Shown here piece after piece: positions 15,521 to 24,293 of a stretch of DNA of 64,000 bases (within the stretch, counting starts at the first letter, position 1; every line of letters starts with the position of its first letter). The stretch spans positions 1 through 64,000 of the forward strand of contig VBGR01000041.1 of NCBI GenBank assembly GCA_005880695.1, given 5' to 3'. Position numbers and translations under genes: made by a program. The notes below the pieces were generated by a model that did no database searches, was not told the origin of the DNA, and worked only from the letters and a program-made list of their open reading frames with translations. The stretch is from Chloroflexota bacterium (GTDB lineage Bacteria > Chloroflexota > Dormibacteria > Dormibacterales > Dormibacteraceae).

Positions 15521-15536
15521 TCAACGGTCATGTTGA
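15521..15536. promoter_or_regulatory. SufR-type operator in the sufR/MFS divergent region
   Basis: TCAACGGTCATGTTGA contains CAAC-N6-GTTG, which from memory is the motif described for cyanobacterial SufR. It lies 23 bases upstream of the sufR GTG and 4 bases upstream of the MFS ATG. It covers the region where the sufR -35 box would be, so it can repress both genes. Confidence 0.75.
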
Positions 15537-15545
15537 TTAATTGGG

Positions 15546-15551
15546 TAGAAT
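15546..15551 (+). promoter_or_regulatory. Probable -10 box of the suf operon
   Basis: TAGAAT ends seven bases before the sufR GTG at 15559. The spacing predicts transcription starting at or next to the start codon, that is a leaderless message. There is no ribosome binding site before the GTG. Confidence 0.5.
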
Positions 15552-15558
15552 TGCGGCC

Positions 15559-16185
15559 GTGGCGACGCTTCAGATGGACCGCCGGAAAGAGGCGGTCCTG
15601 ACCTTCCTGAAGGCTAGCGGCCCGACGGGCCTGGCCGAGGTCGCCGCACACCTGGAAGTCTCCAAGCAAGGTGCGCTGCGACACCTGGACGCCCTCCAGG
15701 CCGCGGGACTCGTCGAGCATGTGAGCGGCAGCCACGAGAGGCCCGGGCGACCAGGTCATGTCTACCGGCTCACCCCGGCCGCCGCCGAGCACTTCCCGCA
15801 CAGCCACCGCGAGCTGGCCGGAGAGCTGATCAGCTTCATGAGCCCGAGCGAGGTCGACCGCTTCTTCGCCGAGCGAGCCGCCCGCCTGGAGGCCGCTTAC
15901 GCGGCAGAGTTGGACGGCCTCAGCTTCGAAGACAGGGTCCGGCGCCTGGCCGAGCTGGCGTCCGGCGCCGGCCACATGTCCGAGTTCGTGGACAATGGGG
16001 ACGGCACCTTCGCGATCAGGCATCACAACTGTCCGATCGCCGACGTCGCCGCGGCCACCGGCCATCCGTGCCGGCGGGAGCAGTCGATGTACGAACGGCT
16101 CCTCGGAGCCGAGGCGACCCGGACCAGCTGGCTCGGCAACGCTGACAACGAATGCACTTATGTGGTCAGGGGGAGCAAGTCTTAG
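15559..16185 (+). CDS. sufR: SufR-like iron-sulfur-sensing transcriptional repressor of the suf operon
   Basis: About 208 aa from GTG 15559; TTG 15541 and ATG 15574 are other in-frame starts. The N-terminal winged helix-turn-helix is DeoR/ArsR-like ([20 protein letters not shown]). The C-terminal part has the cysteine set of Suf[18 protein letters not shown] then NECTYVV, which in relatives ligates an Fe-S cluster. With the cluster bound it represses suf; under iron limitation or oxidative stress the cluster is lost and the operon opens. It is the first gene of the operon and its stop TAG overlaps the sufC GTG by one base. Confidence 0.92.
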   Translation: MATLQMDRRKEAVLTFLKASGPTGLAEVAAHLEVSKQGALRHLDALQAAGLVEHVSGSHERPGRPGHVYRLTPAAAEHFPHSHRELAGELISFMSPSEVDRFFAERAARLEAAYAAELDGLSFEDRVRRLAELASGAGHMSEFVDNGDGTFAIRHHNCPIADVAAATGHPCRREQSMYERLLGAEATRTSWLGNADNECTYVVRGSKS

Positions 16186-16949
16186 TGGCAGACCTGGAGA
16201 TCCGCGACCTGAGGGTCAGCGTGGAAGGAAGAGAGATCTTGAAGGGCGTCTCGCTGGATGTTTCCAAGGGCGAGGTGCACGCGGTCATGGGCCCGAACGG
16301 CTCCGGCAAGTCGACGCTGTCGCAGACCCTCCTCGGCCATCCCGGCTACAAGGTCGAGGGCGGCCGGGTCCGCTTCAAGGGCCAGGACATCCTGGAGCTG
16401 ACGCCCGACGCGCGGAGCCGCCTGGGACTCTTCCTGGCACTGCAGTACCCGATCGTCGTGCCAGGCATCACCATGAACAACTTCCTGCGCACGGCTCTCA
16501 ACGCGCACCGGGGCTACGACGGCAAGGACAAGTCGAAGAGTGTCTCGCCGAAGGAGTTCCGCACGCTGGTCGAGCCTTACCTGGAGACGCTTCGGATCGA
16601 CCGGACGTTCCTCTCGCGCTACATCAACGAGGGCTTCTCGGGCGGCGAAAAGAAGCGCGCGGAGATCCTGCAGATGGCGGTGTTGCAGCCCGAGGTCGCC
16701 GTGCTCGACGAGACCGACTCCGGTCTCGACATCGACTCGATCAAGTACGTCAGCGAAGCGATCAACAAGATGCGCGGGCCCGAGCTCGGCGTCCTGATGA
16801 TCACGCACTACACGCGAATCCTGCAGTTCATCAAGCCCGATTACGTGCACGTGATGGTGGCCGGCCAGGTCGTCGAATCCGGCGGCGCCGAGGTGGCCGA
16901 CCGGCTCGAGCGCGAAGGGTATGCCCAGTGGGGAGAGGAGGTGGCCTGA
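16185..16949 (+). CDS. sufC: SUF system ATPase SufC
   Basis: ABC-type ATPase of the SufBCD scaffold complex that builds Fe-S clusters in the cytoplasm. 254 aa from GTG 16185 ([11 protein letters not shown]), with GGGGGAG nine bases upstream. Walker A is GPNGSGKST, the signature is [15 protein letters not shown] and Walker B is [14 protein letters not shown], the D-E-T-D-S-G-L-D form typical of SufC. It overlaps sufR by 1 base and sufB by 1 base, so the genes are translationally coupled. Confidence 0.96.
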   Translation: MADLEIRDLRVSVEGREILKGVSLDVSKGEVHAVMGPNGSGKSTLSQTLLGHPGYKVEGGRVRFKGQDILELTPDARSRLGLFLALQYPIVVPGITMNNFLRTALNAHRGYDGKDKSKSVSPKEFRTLVEPYLETLRIDRTFLSRYINEGFSGGEKKRAEILQMAVLQPEVAVLDETDSGLDIDSIKYVSEAINKMRGPELGVLMITHYTRILQFIKPDYVHVMVAGQVVESGGAEVADRLEREGYAQWGEEVA

Positions 16950-18358
16950 TGGCGGTCGCGCCAAAAATCTCTGTCGGCGACGATTACCGCGAGAAGTACG
17001 GCTTCTACGACCCGGAGAAGTTCATCTTCAAGGCCAAGAAAGGCCTTACCGAAGACGTGGTCCGGGAGATCTCCTGGATGAAATCCGAGCCGGAGTGGAT
17101 GACGAAGTTCCGTCTCCGCTCGCTCGAGATCTTCCGCAAGAAGTCGATGCCAAACTGGGGCGCCGACCTCTCGCACATCGACTTCGAGAACATCTTCTAT
17201 TTCCTGCGGGCGAGCGAGAAGCAGGGCAAGACCTGGGACGAGGTGCCGGCGGACGTCAAGCGCACTTTCGACAGGCTCGGCATCCCCGAGGCGGAGCGCA
17301 AGTTCCTGGCCGGCGTCAGCGCGCAGTATGAGTCCGAGGTCGTCTACCACTCGCTGCACAAAGAGCTGTCCGACAAGGGAGTCATCTTCCTGGACACCGA
17401 CAGCGGGCTGCGTGAGCACCCGGAACTCTTCAAGGAGTACTTCGGGACGGTCATCCCGCCCGCGGACAACAAGTTCTCCGCGCTGAACAGCGCCGTCTGG
17501 TCGGGTGGCTCCTTCATCTACGTTCCGAAAGGGGTTCGCGTCGACATTCCGCTGCAGGCTTACTTCCGGATCAACGCGGAGAACATGGGACAGTTCGAGC
17601 GCACGCTGATCATCTGCGACGAGGGGAGCTTCGTGCATTACATCGAGGGCTGCACGGCGCCGATGTACACGACCGACTCGCTCCACTCCGCGGTGGTCGA
17701 GATCATCGTCAAGAAGGGTGCCCGCTGCCGCTACACGACGATCCAGAACTGGTCGACGAACGTCTACAACCTCGTCACCAAGCGCGCCGTCGCCTACGCC
17801 GACGCGACCATGGAATGGGTCGACGGCAACCTCGGCTCACAGGTCACCATGAAGTACCCGTCCGTCTACATGATGGAGCCGGGCGCCAAGGGCGACGTGC
17901 TGAGCGTCGCTTTCGCCGGCAAGGGCCAGCACCAGGATGCGGGCGCCAAGATGGTGCACGTTGCGCCCAACACGACCTCGACCATTACTTCGAAGTCGAT
18001 CTCCAAGGCGGGTGGACGCACCACGTACCGCGGTCTCGTCAAGGTCTATCCGCAGGCTGAGAACTGCAAGTCGTTCGTCAAATGCGACGCGCTTCTGCTG
18101 GACGGCGAATCGCGCTCGGACACTTATCCCTACAACGAGGTCGAAGCGGAAAACGTGACCCTCGGCCACGAGGCCACAGTCAGCAAGGTGTCGGACGAGC
18201 AGCTCTTCTACCTGATGAGCCGGGGCATCCCGCTGGCCGAGGCCGAGACGATGATCGTGAACGGTTTCATCGAGCCTTTCACCAAGGAGCTTCCGCTCGA
18301 GTATGCGGTGGAGCTGAACCGGCTCATCCAGCTGGAGATGGAAGGCTCCGTCGGCTAG
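16949..18358 (+). CDS. sufB: Fe-S cluster assembly scaffold SufB
   Basis: Core scaffold subunit of SufBC2D, 469 aa, normal size. It starts at an ATG whose A is the last base of the sufC TGA. Family signs are [31 protein letters not shown], the central beta-helix and the C-terminal block [20 protein letters not shown] followed by [18 protein letters not shown]. Cys residues are kept in EGCTAP and in the late [14 protein letters not shown], positions linked to sulfur transfer in SufB. Confidence 0.96.
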   Translation: MAVAPKISVGDDYREKYGFYDPEKFIFKAKKGLTEDVVREISWMKSEPEWMTKFRLRSLEIFRKKSMPNWGADLSHIDFENIFYFLRASEKQGKTWDEVPADVKRTFDRLGIPEAERKFLAGVSAQYESEVVYHSLHKELSDKGVIFLDTDSGLREHPELFKEYFGTVIPPADNKFSALNSAVWSGGSFIYVPKGVRVDIPLQAYFRINAENMGQFERTLIICDEGSFVHYIEGCTAPMYTTDSLHSAVVEIIVKKGARCRYTTIQNWSTNVYNLVTKRAVAYADATMEWVDGNLGSQVTMKYPSVYMMEPGAKGDVLSVAFAGKGQHQDAGAKMVHVAPNTTSTITSKSISKAGGRTTYRGLVKVYPQAENCKSFVKCDALLLDGESRSDTYPYNEVEAENVTLGHEATVSKVSDEQLFYLMSRGIPLAEAETMIVNGFIEPFTKELPLEYAVELNRLIQLEMEGSVG

Positions 18359-18363
18359 GCCTC

Positions 18364-19632
18364 ATGCCCTTCACAAAGGAATCCGTGGAGGAGATCGCGA
18401 GCCTCCACGAGGAACCCGACTGGCTCCGTAAGCGCCGCCGCGAGGCGTTCGACGTCTATGAGCGTCTCGATCTGCCATCCAAGATCGACGAGGAGTGGCG
18501 GCGAGTCGACTTCAAGGGCTTGAAGCTCGACGGATTCCGGTCCTTCGAAGAACCAGATGGCGCCGCTCCTGGACTTCCGATCGAGGGCGCGGCGGGCGTG
18601 CTTCGCCAGCGGGGGTCAGCGCCCGGCAAGGTCGAGCTTGATCCTGAGCTGGCCGCCAAGGGTGTCGTCTTCCTGCCGCTGAGCCAGGGGGCCAGGGAGC
18701 ACCGCGACCTCGTCGAGAAGCGGCTCTTCAGCGAGGTGCGAGCCGACCGCGACAAGTTCGCTGCCGTCCACGCCGCACTCTTCAGCGGCGGCACTCTTCT
18801 GTATGTCCCCGACTTCGTCGAGATCGAAGAGCCTCTCGTCGGTCAGTACTGGTCGAGCGGAGGCGGCGCCGCCGTTCTCCCCCATACCCTGATCGTTGCC
18901 GGGAAGGGCGCCAAGTTCAACTACCTGGACGAGTTCCTCTCGCCCTCGCTCGACGAGCCGGCGCTGACGAGCGGGTCCGCCGAGATCTTCCTCGGCGAGG
19001 GGGCGCAGGTCGGCTACGTCGCCCTCCAAAAGTGGGGCCGCCACGCCTACCAGTTCGCCAACCAGCGCGTGCATGTGGGCAAGGAGGCGACCGCCCGGCT
19101 CTTCAACGTCACCCTCGGCTCGCGCTTTGCGAAGGTGCGCGTCGAGGCCAACCTACAGGGGCCGGGCGGCATGGCCGAGCTGAAAGGCATCTACTTCGCG
19201 TCCGAGGACCAGTTCTTCGACTTCCACACGCTGCAGGACCACCAGGTCGGCCAGACCACCTCCGACCTGCTCTTCAAGGGCGCCCTGCGCGGCACCTCGC
19301 GCACCGTCTATGCCGGTTTGATCCGGATCGAGAAGGACTCGGCCCGCTCGGATGCCTACCAGGCAAACCGCAACCTGCTGCTCTCAAAGCAGGCGAAGGC
19401 GTACTCGATCCCGATGCTGGAAATCATCAACAACGACGTGCGCTGCACGCACGGCGCCACAGTCGGCCCGATCGATGCCGAGCACCTCTTCTACCTGGAG
19501 AGTCGCGGCATCCCGAAGTCGGTGGCGCAGCGGATGATCGTGCAGGGCTTCTTCGGTGAGGTCGCCGACCGGATCCCGTTCGAGCAGGCGCGCCGCCTGG
19601 TCGCGGAGGAGCTGGAGGCCCGCCTTGGGTAG
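18364..19632 (+). CDS. sufD: Fe-S cluster assembly protein SufD
   Basis: Partner of SufB in the scaffold and needed for iron supply. 422 aa from ATG 18364, five bases after sufB. The N-terminal helical part (EPDWLRKRRREAFDVYERL, DEEWRRVDFKGLKLD) is typical of SufD. The beta-helix carries TLPHTL-type strands, and the C-terminal IINNDVRCTHGATVGPID holds the conserved Cys-Thr-His used at the SufB-SufD interface. It ends at 19632 within the Rieske gene start region. Confidence 0.95.
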   Translation: MPFTKESVEEIASLHEEPDWLRKRRREAFDVYERLDLPSKIDEEWRRVDFKGLKLDGFRSFEEPDGAAPGLPIEGAAGVLRQRGSAPGKVELDPELAAKGVVFLPLSQGAREHRDLVEKRLFSEVRADRDKFAAVHAALFSGGTLLYVPDFVEIEEPLVGQYWSSGGGAAVLPHTLIVAGKGAKFNYLDEFLSPSLDEPALTSGSAEIFLGEGAQVGYVALQKWGRHAYQFANQRVHVGKEATARLFNVTLGSRFAKVRVEANLQGPGGMAELKGIYFASEDQFFDFHTLQDHQVGQTTSDLLFKGALRGTSRTVYAGLIRIEKDSARSDAYQANRNLLLSKQAKAYSIPMLEIINNDVRCTHGATVGPIDAEHLFYLESRGIPKSVAQRMIVQGFFGEVADRIPFEQARRLVAEELEARLG

Positions 19633-19933
19633 GGAGCGCGTGGCCGGCACCGCCGAGATCCCGCCGGACACGCTGCGACGGGTGGAGGTCGACGGCGTCC
19701 CGGTCTGCCTCGCGCACACGCAGGATGGCGGCTTTTACGCGATCAACGACGTCTGCACGCATGAGGAGTATTCGCTCAGCGAAGGCGAGCTCTGGGAGTT
19801 CGAGGTCGAGTGCCCGCAGCACGGGTCCCGCTTCGACGTGCGGACCGGTGCTGTGAGGTTTCTGCCGGCCGTGATCCCGGCTCAGGTCTACGCGGTGGAG
19901 GTCGTGGATGGCGACGTTTACGTCAACGTCTAG
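19625..19933 (+). CDS. Rieske [2Fe-2S] ferredoxin-like protein of the suf operon
   Basis: About 102 aa, small soluble Rieske protein. Cluster ligands are CTH (VCTHEEY) and CPQH (VECPQHGSRFDV), the C-x-H...C-x2-H pattern of ferredoxin-type Rieske proteins of non-haem dioxygenase systems. The start is TTG 19625 (GGAGG six bases upstream) or GTG 19640. Its first codons overlap the sufD end and its end overlaps sufS by 26 bases. In suf operons such proteins are thought to donate electrons or act as a cluster-recipient partner; the exact role is not established. Confidence 0.9.
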   Translation: MGRERVAGTAEIPPDTLRRVEVDGVPVCLAHTQDGGFYAINDVCTHEEYSLSEGELWEFEVECPQHGSRFDVRTGAVRFLPAVIPAQVYAVEVVDGDVYVNV

Positions 19934-21143
19934 ACAGCCCTTCAACGCCGAGCATGTGCGCAAGGACTTTCCCTTCTTCGAGACAGGCGTCGCCTACCTG
20001 GACTCCGCCAACACCTCGCAGCGGCCGCGTCACGTGCTGTATGCGATGGACGAGTACTTCGAGCAGTTCAACTCGAACGTGCACCGCGCCGCTTACCACG
20101 TCTCCGAGGTGGCCACGGAACGATATGAAGGGACGCGCGAAGCGGTTCGCCGCTTCATCAACGCGCACTCCGCGAAGGAGGTCATCAACACCCGCGGCAC
20201 CACGGAAGGGATAAATCTGGTCGCCTATTCCTGGGGCCAGAAGAACATCAAGGCCGGCGACCTCATCGTGCTGACGATCCTGGAGCACCACTCGAACATC
20301 GTCCCCTGGCAGATCCTGGCCGCCAAGACGGGCGCCCGGCTGGAGTGGGTCGACGTGGACGAGCAGGGAGAGCTCCGCCTGGAGCAGTACCACGCGCTGC
20401 TCGAGCAGAAGCCGAAGCTGGTCACCTTGAGCCAGATCTCGAATGCGATCGGGACGATCAATCCAGCCAAGCAGATGGTGCACGACGCCAAGCGGGCCGG
20501 CGCCACAGTGCTGGTGGACGGCGCACAGGGCGCGCCCCACCAGGGCGTCGACGTGCGTGACCTCGGCTGCGACTTCTACGCCTTCAGCGGCCACAAGATG
20601 CTGGGGCCGACCGGCGCCGGCATTCTCTGGGGCAGGCGCGAGCTGCTGGAGGCGATGGACCCCTTCATGGCCGGTGGCGACATGATCAAAGCGGTCCGCC
20701 AGGAGGGCACGACGTACGCCGACCTGCCCCTGAAGTTCGAGGCCGGCACGCAGGCCGTCGCCGAGGTGATCGGCCTGGGCGCCGCGATCGAGTACCTGGA
20801 GGGCCTCGGCATGGAAAACATCACGAGGCACGAGCGGGAGATCACCGAATATGCGATGGAAGCGCTCTCGGAGCTACCCGGCCTGCGCATCTTCGGACCG
20901 CCTGTCGAGCGCCGCGCCGGGGTGGTCTCTTTCGAGGTCGAGGGCATCCACCCGCACGACCTCTCCACCATCGTCGACCGCCACGGAGTCGCGCTGCGCG
21001 CGGGACACCACTGCGCGATGCCGCTCATGATCCGGCTGGACGTTCCCGCCACCTCGCGGGCGTCGTTCTACGTCTACACGATCAAAGACGACGTCGACCG
21101 TCTCGTAGAAGCCGTTGCCGACGCGCAGAGGATCTTCGCCTGA
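19908..21143 (+). CDS. sufS: Cysteine desulfurase SufS (group II, PLP-dependent)
   Basis: Mobilises sulfur from cysteine for cluster assembly. 411 aa. The PLP lysine is in FSGHKMLGPTGAGILWG, the cofactor Asp/Gln in LVDGAQGAPHQGVD and the persulfide Cys in RAGHHCAMPLM. The N-terminal YLDSANTSQRPRHVL and INTRGTTEGINLVA motifs are typical of SufS. It overlaps the Rieske gene at its start and the SufU gene by ATGA at its end. Confidence 0.96.
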   Translation: MATFTSTSRQPFNAEHVRKDFPFFETGVAYLDSANTSQRPRHVLYAMDEYFEQFNSNVHRAAYHVSEVATERYEGTREAVRRFINAHSAKEVINTRGTTEGINLVAYSWGQKNIKAGDLIVLTILEHHSNIVPWQILAAKTGARLEWVDVDEQGELRLEQYHALLEQKPKLVTLSQISNAIGTINPAKQMVHDAKRAGATVLVDGAQGAPHQGVDVRDLGCDFYAFSGHKMLGPTGAGILWGRRELLEAMDPFMAGGDMIKAVRQEGTTYADLPLKFEAGTQAVAEVIGLGAAIEYLEGLGMENITRHEREITEYAMEALSELPGLRIFGPPVERRAGVVSFEVEGIHPHDLSTIVDRHGVALRAGHHCAMPLMIRLDVPATSRASFYVYTIKDDVDRLVEAVADAQRIFA

Positions 21144-21559
21144 TGCCCGGACAAGATCTAGGCGTTGATGAGCAGTTTTACCGGGAGTACATCCTCGACC
21201 ACTACAAGAACCCGCGAAACTTCGGCCACATCGAGCATCCGACGTACACGCACGAGGAGGACAACCCACTGTGCGGCGACGTCGTCGGCATCGACCTGCT
21301 GGTCAAGGACGGGGTGGTCGACGACATCAAGTTCCACGGCCGGGGGTGCGCGATCTCGCAGGCGTCGGCGTCGCTGCTGACCGAGCGGATCAAGGGCATG
21401 TCCCTCGACGAGGCGCGCACGATCGGCAAGGAAGATGTGCTCTCCGAGCTGGGTATAGACATATCGCCGGCCCGCATCAAATGCGCCCTGCTTTCCTTGA
21501 AAGTGCTGAAGGCGGGCGCTTGGGGGCTGGGCGAATGGCCTGGAGAAGAAGAGGGATGA
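21143..21559 (+). CDS. sufU: Sulfurtransferase/scaffold SufU
   Basis: Zinc-binding partner that takes the persulfide sulfur from SufS and passes it to SufB. 138 aa. The three conserved cysteines are in NPLCGD, RGCAISQASAS and RIKCALLSL, and the zinc-binding Asp is in LCGD. Start N-terminus FYREYILDHYKNPRNFG is diagnostic. Presence of SufU rather than SufE fits the Gram-positive/Terrabacteria type of SUF system. Confidence 0.95.
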   Translation: MPGQDLGVDEQFYREYILDHYKNPRNFGHIEHPTYTHEEDNPLCGDVVGIDLLVKDGVVDDIKFHGRGCAISQASASLLTERIKGMSLDEARTIGKEDVLSELGIDISPARIKCALLSLKVLKAGAWGLGEWPGEEEG

Positions 21560-21888
21560 GCGAGGAAGCTTTCAAGGAAGTCGACGTCAACACGGTCAAG
21601 AGCCTGCTCGAGGACGGCTACGAGATAGTCGACGTCCGCGAGGACTGGGAATGGAAGAAAGGCCACATCCCCGGCGCCAAGCACGTCGTGCTGAGCTCGA
21701 TCCTGGGCAACCCGCACGGGCAGTCCTTCCGTGACAAGACCATCTTTCAGTGCGCCGTCGGGGAACGCTCGGCCGTAGCCTCCGAGATGGCGGTCGCGCT
21801 CGGCGTGCGCGACGTGATCAACTTCCGAGGCGGATTCCAGGCCTGGAAGGCGGCCGGACTGCCGGTGGAGGAGGATCAGAAGGCATGA
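21556..21888 (+). CDS. Rhodanese-domain sulfurtransferase
   Basis: 110 aa single rhodanese domain. It starts with ATG 21556 overlapping the sufU TGA by ATGA. The active-site loop is FQCAVGERSAVAS, with the catalytic Cys followed by a five-residue turn and Arg. EIVDVREDWEWKKGHIPGA is the usual rhodanese N-terminal signature. Within this operon it may carry persulfide sulfur to or from SufS/SufU; that is inference from position. Confidence 0.92.
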   Translation: MSEEAFKEVDVNTVKSLLEDGYEIVDVREDWEWKKGHIPGAKHVVLSSILGNPHGQSFRDKTIFQCAVGERSAVASEMAVALGVRDVINFRGGFQAWKAAGLPVEEDQKA

Positions 21889-22199
21889 ACGCGACGCTCA
21901 CCGAGGGCGAGGTCCTGGAGAAGCTGCACGAGTGCTACGACCCGGAGATCCCGGTCAACATCGTCGACCTGGGCCTGGTCTACGAGATCAACATCCAGCC
22001 CGAGAAGGAGCGCGTTGACGTCAAGATGACGCTGACCGCGCTTGGCTGCCCGATGGCGGGCGAGGTCATGGACGACGTCCGCCAGCACCTGCTCGAACTG
22101 CCCGGTGTGAAGGACGCCGGCGTCGAGATCGTCTACGACCCACCGTGGTCCCCGGAGCGGATGTCCGAGGAAGCCCGGTGGGAGCTGGGGATGGCTTAG
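21885..22199 (+). CDS. sufT: SufT-like DUF59/MIP18-family iron-sulfur maturation protein
   Basis: 104 aa. The MIP18/DUF59 core shows YDPEIPVNIVDLGLVYEI and the loop LTALGCPMAGEVMDDV with its conserved Cys, then VYDPPWSPERMSEEARWELG at the C-terminus. In other bacteria SufT aids late maturation of Fe-S proteins. It overlaps the rhodanese gene by ATGA and is the last gene of the suf operon; its stop codon meets the end of the convergent lipoprotein gene. Confidence 0.93.
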   Translation: MNATLTEGEVLEKLHECYDPEIPVNIVDLGLVYEINIQPEKERVDVKMTLTALGCPMAGEVMDDVRQHLLELPGVKDAGVEIVYDPPWSPERMSEEARWELGMA

Positions 22200-23051
22200 C
22201 CGACGTGCGGCCAGGCGTCGAGCACGCTGGTCAGCCGCGAAGGTGACTCGGCGGCGCCGCCGATGTCGTAGATAAAGGTCTGGTCCGTGAGCACGTTGGC
22301 CCCGCCGAGCCCGCAGTGGTCGGCGTCAGTGCAGGGCCGCTCGCCCTGGTACCAGACAAGGTTGTTGTTCAGGAACCGCACGCCCGTCCGGCCTGGGGGA
22401 GACGTATTGGAGATGCTGTTTCCCTGCACGCTGTAGAAGCCGATGCCGCCGATGCCGCTCGAGCTTCGAAAGTAGTAAGCGATCCAGCGCCCGTCCGGCG
22501 AGGACTTCGGACGGATCCAGTGGATCGCGAGCAGGTCGGACTGCCCCGTGCTCGGGTCCCAGCGCTTGATCGCCCCGAGGCTGTCGCGGTAGAAGAGCCG
22601 GCTCGGCTGGGAAGCCCAGACGCCCATCGTCACGTCGCTCGTGGAGTAGGCCAGGGAGCCGTCCGAGGCCCGGCGGACCTGGTCCGCGGCGGTCGACTCG
22701 CTGCCGCCGGTCTGAAACGTCTGCACCAATCCGATGTACTGCCCGTCGGTTGAGAAACTCAAGAAGTAGTCGTCCTCGTCGGGGTTGCCGCCCCGGGCCG
22801 GAACCCGCGGAAGTGTGGTGAGGACGTGGTCCCCGGCCGCCGACTTCAAGTGCCAGCCGTCAGAGCCCAGGTAGGTTACCTGGTCCGGATTGTTCGGCTG
22901 CCACGAATAGCTTCCGACTGCGAATCCGGTACCGGGGCTAGCGACCAGGGTCGTCGCACCGCTATTGAGGTCGGCTTTACCAGCTGCCCCGCGGCGTTGG
23001 CGTCGTGCAGCCGACCAGCACCAGCACCAGGGCCAGGGCCACCCTCCTCAT
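22196..23051 (-). pseudogene. Frameshifted lipoprotein with beta-propeller-like domain
   Basis: Two frames together make one gene. From ATG 23051 the reading MRRVALALVLVLVGC is a lipoprotein signal peptide with a lipobox, then TTPTPRGSW and TAA at 22977-22979. The next frame continues without gap as AADLNSGATTLVASPGTG into a 217-codon stretch with propeller-like blades (YFLSFSTDGQYIGLV, SSPDGRWIAYYF). Removing one G from the four-G run (22987-22990 on the plus strand as CCCC) restores a single frame of about 285 aa. Either a real recent mutation or a sequence error. The family is like TolB/WD40-type surface lipoproteins. Confidence 0.7.
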
Positions 23052-23113
23052 CTCGAACGCGAACCGTATCCGAAACGCGGCGTCCTCGCTGAGCCGACCG
23101 GACAATTAGCGAA

Positions 23114-24025
23114 ATGGGCGGAGGACACACTCACGCGCAGCCGGGCGCCTACGACGATCGCGATGCTGTGAAAGCCGTCGTCGTGAGCGCTGTCGCGCTC
23201 GGAGCGGCCGCTGTGGTCGAAGCGGTGGCGGCGCTGGTGGGCCATTCGGCGGGCGTGCTCGCCGACAGCCTCCACAACTTCGGGGACGTCCTGACGACGG
23301 CCATCCTGCTGGCATCGTTCTGGCTGGCGCGGCGGCCGGCCACCCGCCGCTTCCCGGCCGGGTTCGGCCGGATCGAAGACGTGGCGACGCTCCTGATCAT
23401 CGTCGTGATCGTGCTCACCGCCGCCCTGGCGGCAGCCGAGTCGATTCGCAAGCTCTATTCGCCCGATCCGGTCGGCAGCGTCGGCTGGAACCTCATCGCC
23501 GCGGCCGCCGGGGTGGTTGCCAACCTGGGGGTTTCGGAATACAAGATCAGGGTCGGCCGCGGGCTCAAGAGCCCGGCTCTCGAGGCCGACGGCGTGCACT
23601 CGCGCATCGACGCGCTGGTCTCGGCGGGAGCTTTCCTGGGGGTGCTCGCGAGCTGGCGCGGCCTCCAGCTCGCCGACCCCATCGCCGGACTGCTGATCAC
23701 GGCGATGATCCTTTACATCCTGGCCGGCACCATCCGCCAGCTCTTCTACCGGATGATGGATGCGGTCGACCCCGAGCTGCTCGACGAGATCGAAGCCCAC
23801 GCCCGGGCCGTGCCGGGCGTGCTGGGCATCCACGACGTGAACGCACGCTGGGTCGGCCGCGAACTGGCCATCGTCATGCACGTCGACGTGGACCCGAAAC
23901 TGAGCTTGAAGGAAGCTCACGCCCTGGCCAGCAAGGTTGAGAAGGAGGTCGGAGAGGCGGTGCCGGCGGGTCGCCTCGACGTCCACATGGACCCCGGGAC
24001 CGGCCGTCACCAGCACGGCCCTTAA
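23114..24025 (+). CDS. Cation diffusion facilitator family metal transporter
   Basis: 303-aa membrane protein that exports divalent metal (zinc, iron, manganese or cobalt class) in exchange for protons. Five to six transmembrane helices lie between residues 20 and 215. The two metal-binding pairs are visible as ADSLHNFGD in helix 2 and EADGVHSRID in helix 5. The C-terminal cytoplasmic ferredoxin-like domain carries several His residues, and the N- and C-termini are His-rich (GGGHTHAQ, GRHQHGP). GACAAT lies seven bases before the ATG, which suits a leaderless start. Confidence 0.92.
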   Translation: MGGGHTHAQPGAYDDRDAVKAVVVSAVALGAAAVVEAVAALVGHSAGVLADSLHNFGDVLTTAILLASFWLARRPATRRFPAGFGRIEDVATLLIIVVIVLTAALAAAESIRKLYSPDPVGSVGWNLIAAAAGVVANLGVSEYKIRVGRGLKSPALEADGVHSRIDALVSAGAFLGVLASWRGLQLADPIAGLLITAMILYILAGTIRQLFYRMMDAVDPELLDEIEAHARAVPGVLGIHDVNARWVGRELAIVMHVDVDPKLSLKEAHALASKVEKEVGEAVPAGRLDVHMDPGTGRHQHGP

Positions 24026-24293
24026 GCAAGCTACCGAAAAGGGTTCCCCGGCCCTGCCGGGCCGTGCGTCGGCCCTGAGTCGCCCTGACGGCCGATCCGT
24101 CAGTCGGCTCGCCGGCATTCCCCAGCCGTTCGGGCTGGGGACCCCAATCCCAAGGGTCCTCAGTCAGGCAGCTTCGGCTGCGATCCTTCCGGTCCTCCGT
24201 CGCCTTTGCCGGCTCGGCTCGCCAGGATCGGGCTCAGGGCTCGACGCCGCTTTCAGCAGCTTGCTTTGGGGCGGGCGCCGATAATCTGAATTG
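24026..24293. other. Intergenic region between CDF transporter and citrate synthase, with hairpins
   Basis: Non-coding, hairpin-rich. It contains an 8-bp perfect stem CCCCAGCC/GGCTGGGG (24120-24127 with 24133-24140, loop GTTCG) shortly after the CDF stop. Near its end AGCTTGCTTTGGGG matches part of the tandem repeat after citrate synthase. No poly-T tract follows the stem, so a classic terminator is not shown. Confidence 0.5.
24280..24285 (+). promoter_or_regulatory. Probable -10 box before citrate synthase
   Basis: GATAAT ends eight bases before the ATG at 24294, and no ribosome binding site is present in between. This fits the leaderless pattern seen elsewhere in the window. Confidence 0.35.

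Noticed and set aside
15995-16948. Long frame that would fuse 318 residues to the front of SufB
   Set aside because: It is the shadow of sufR and sufC in another frame; SufB has its own ATG overlapping the sufC stop, and the standard length from there.
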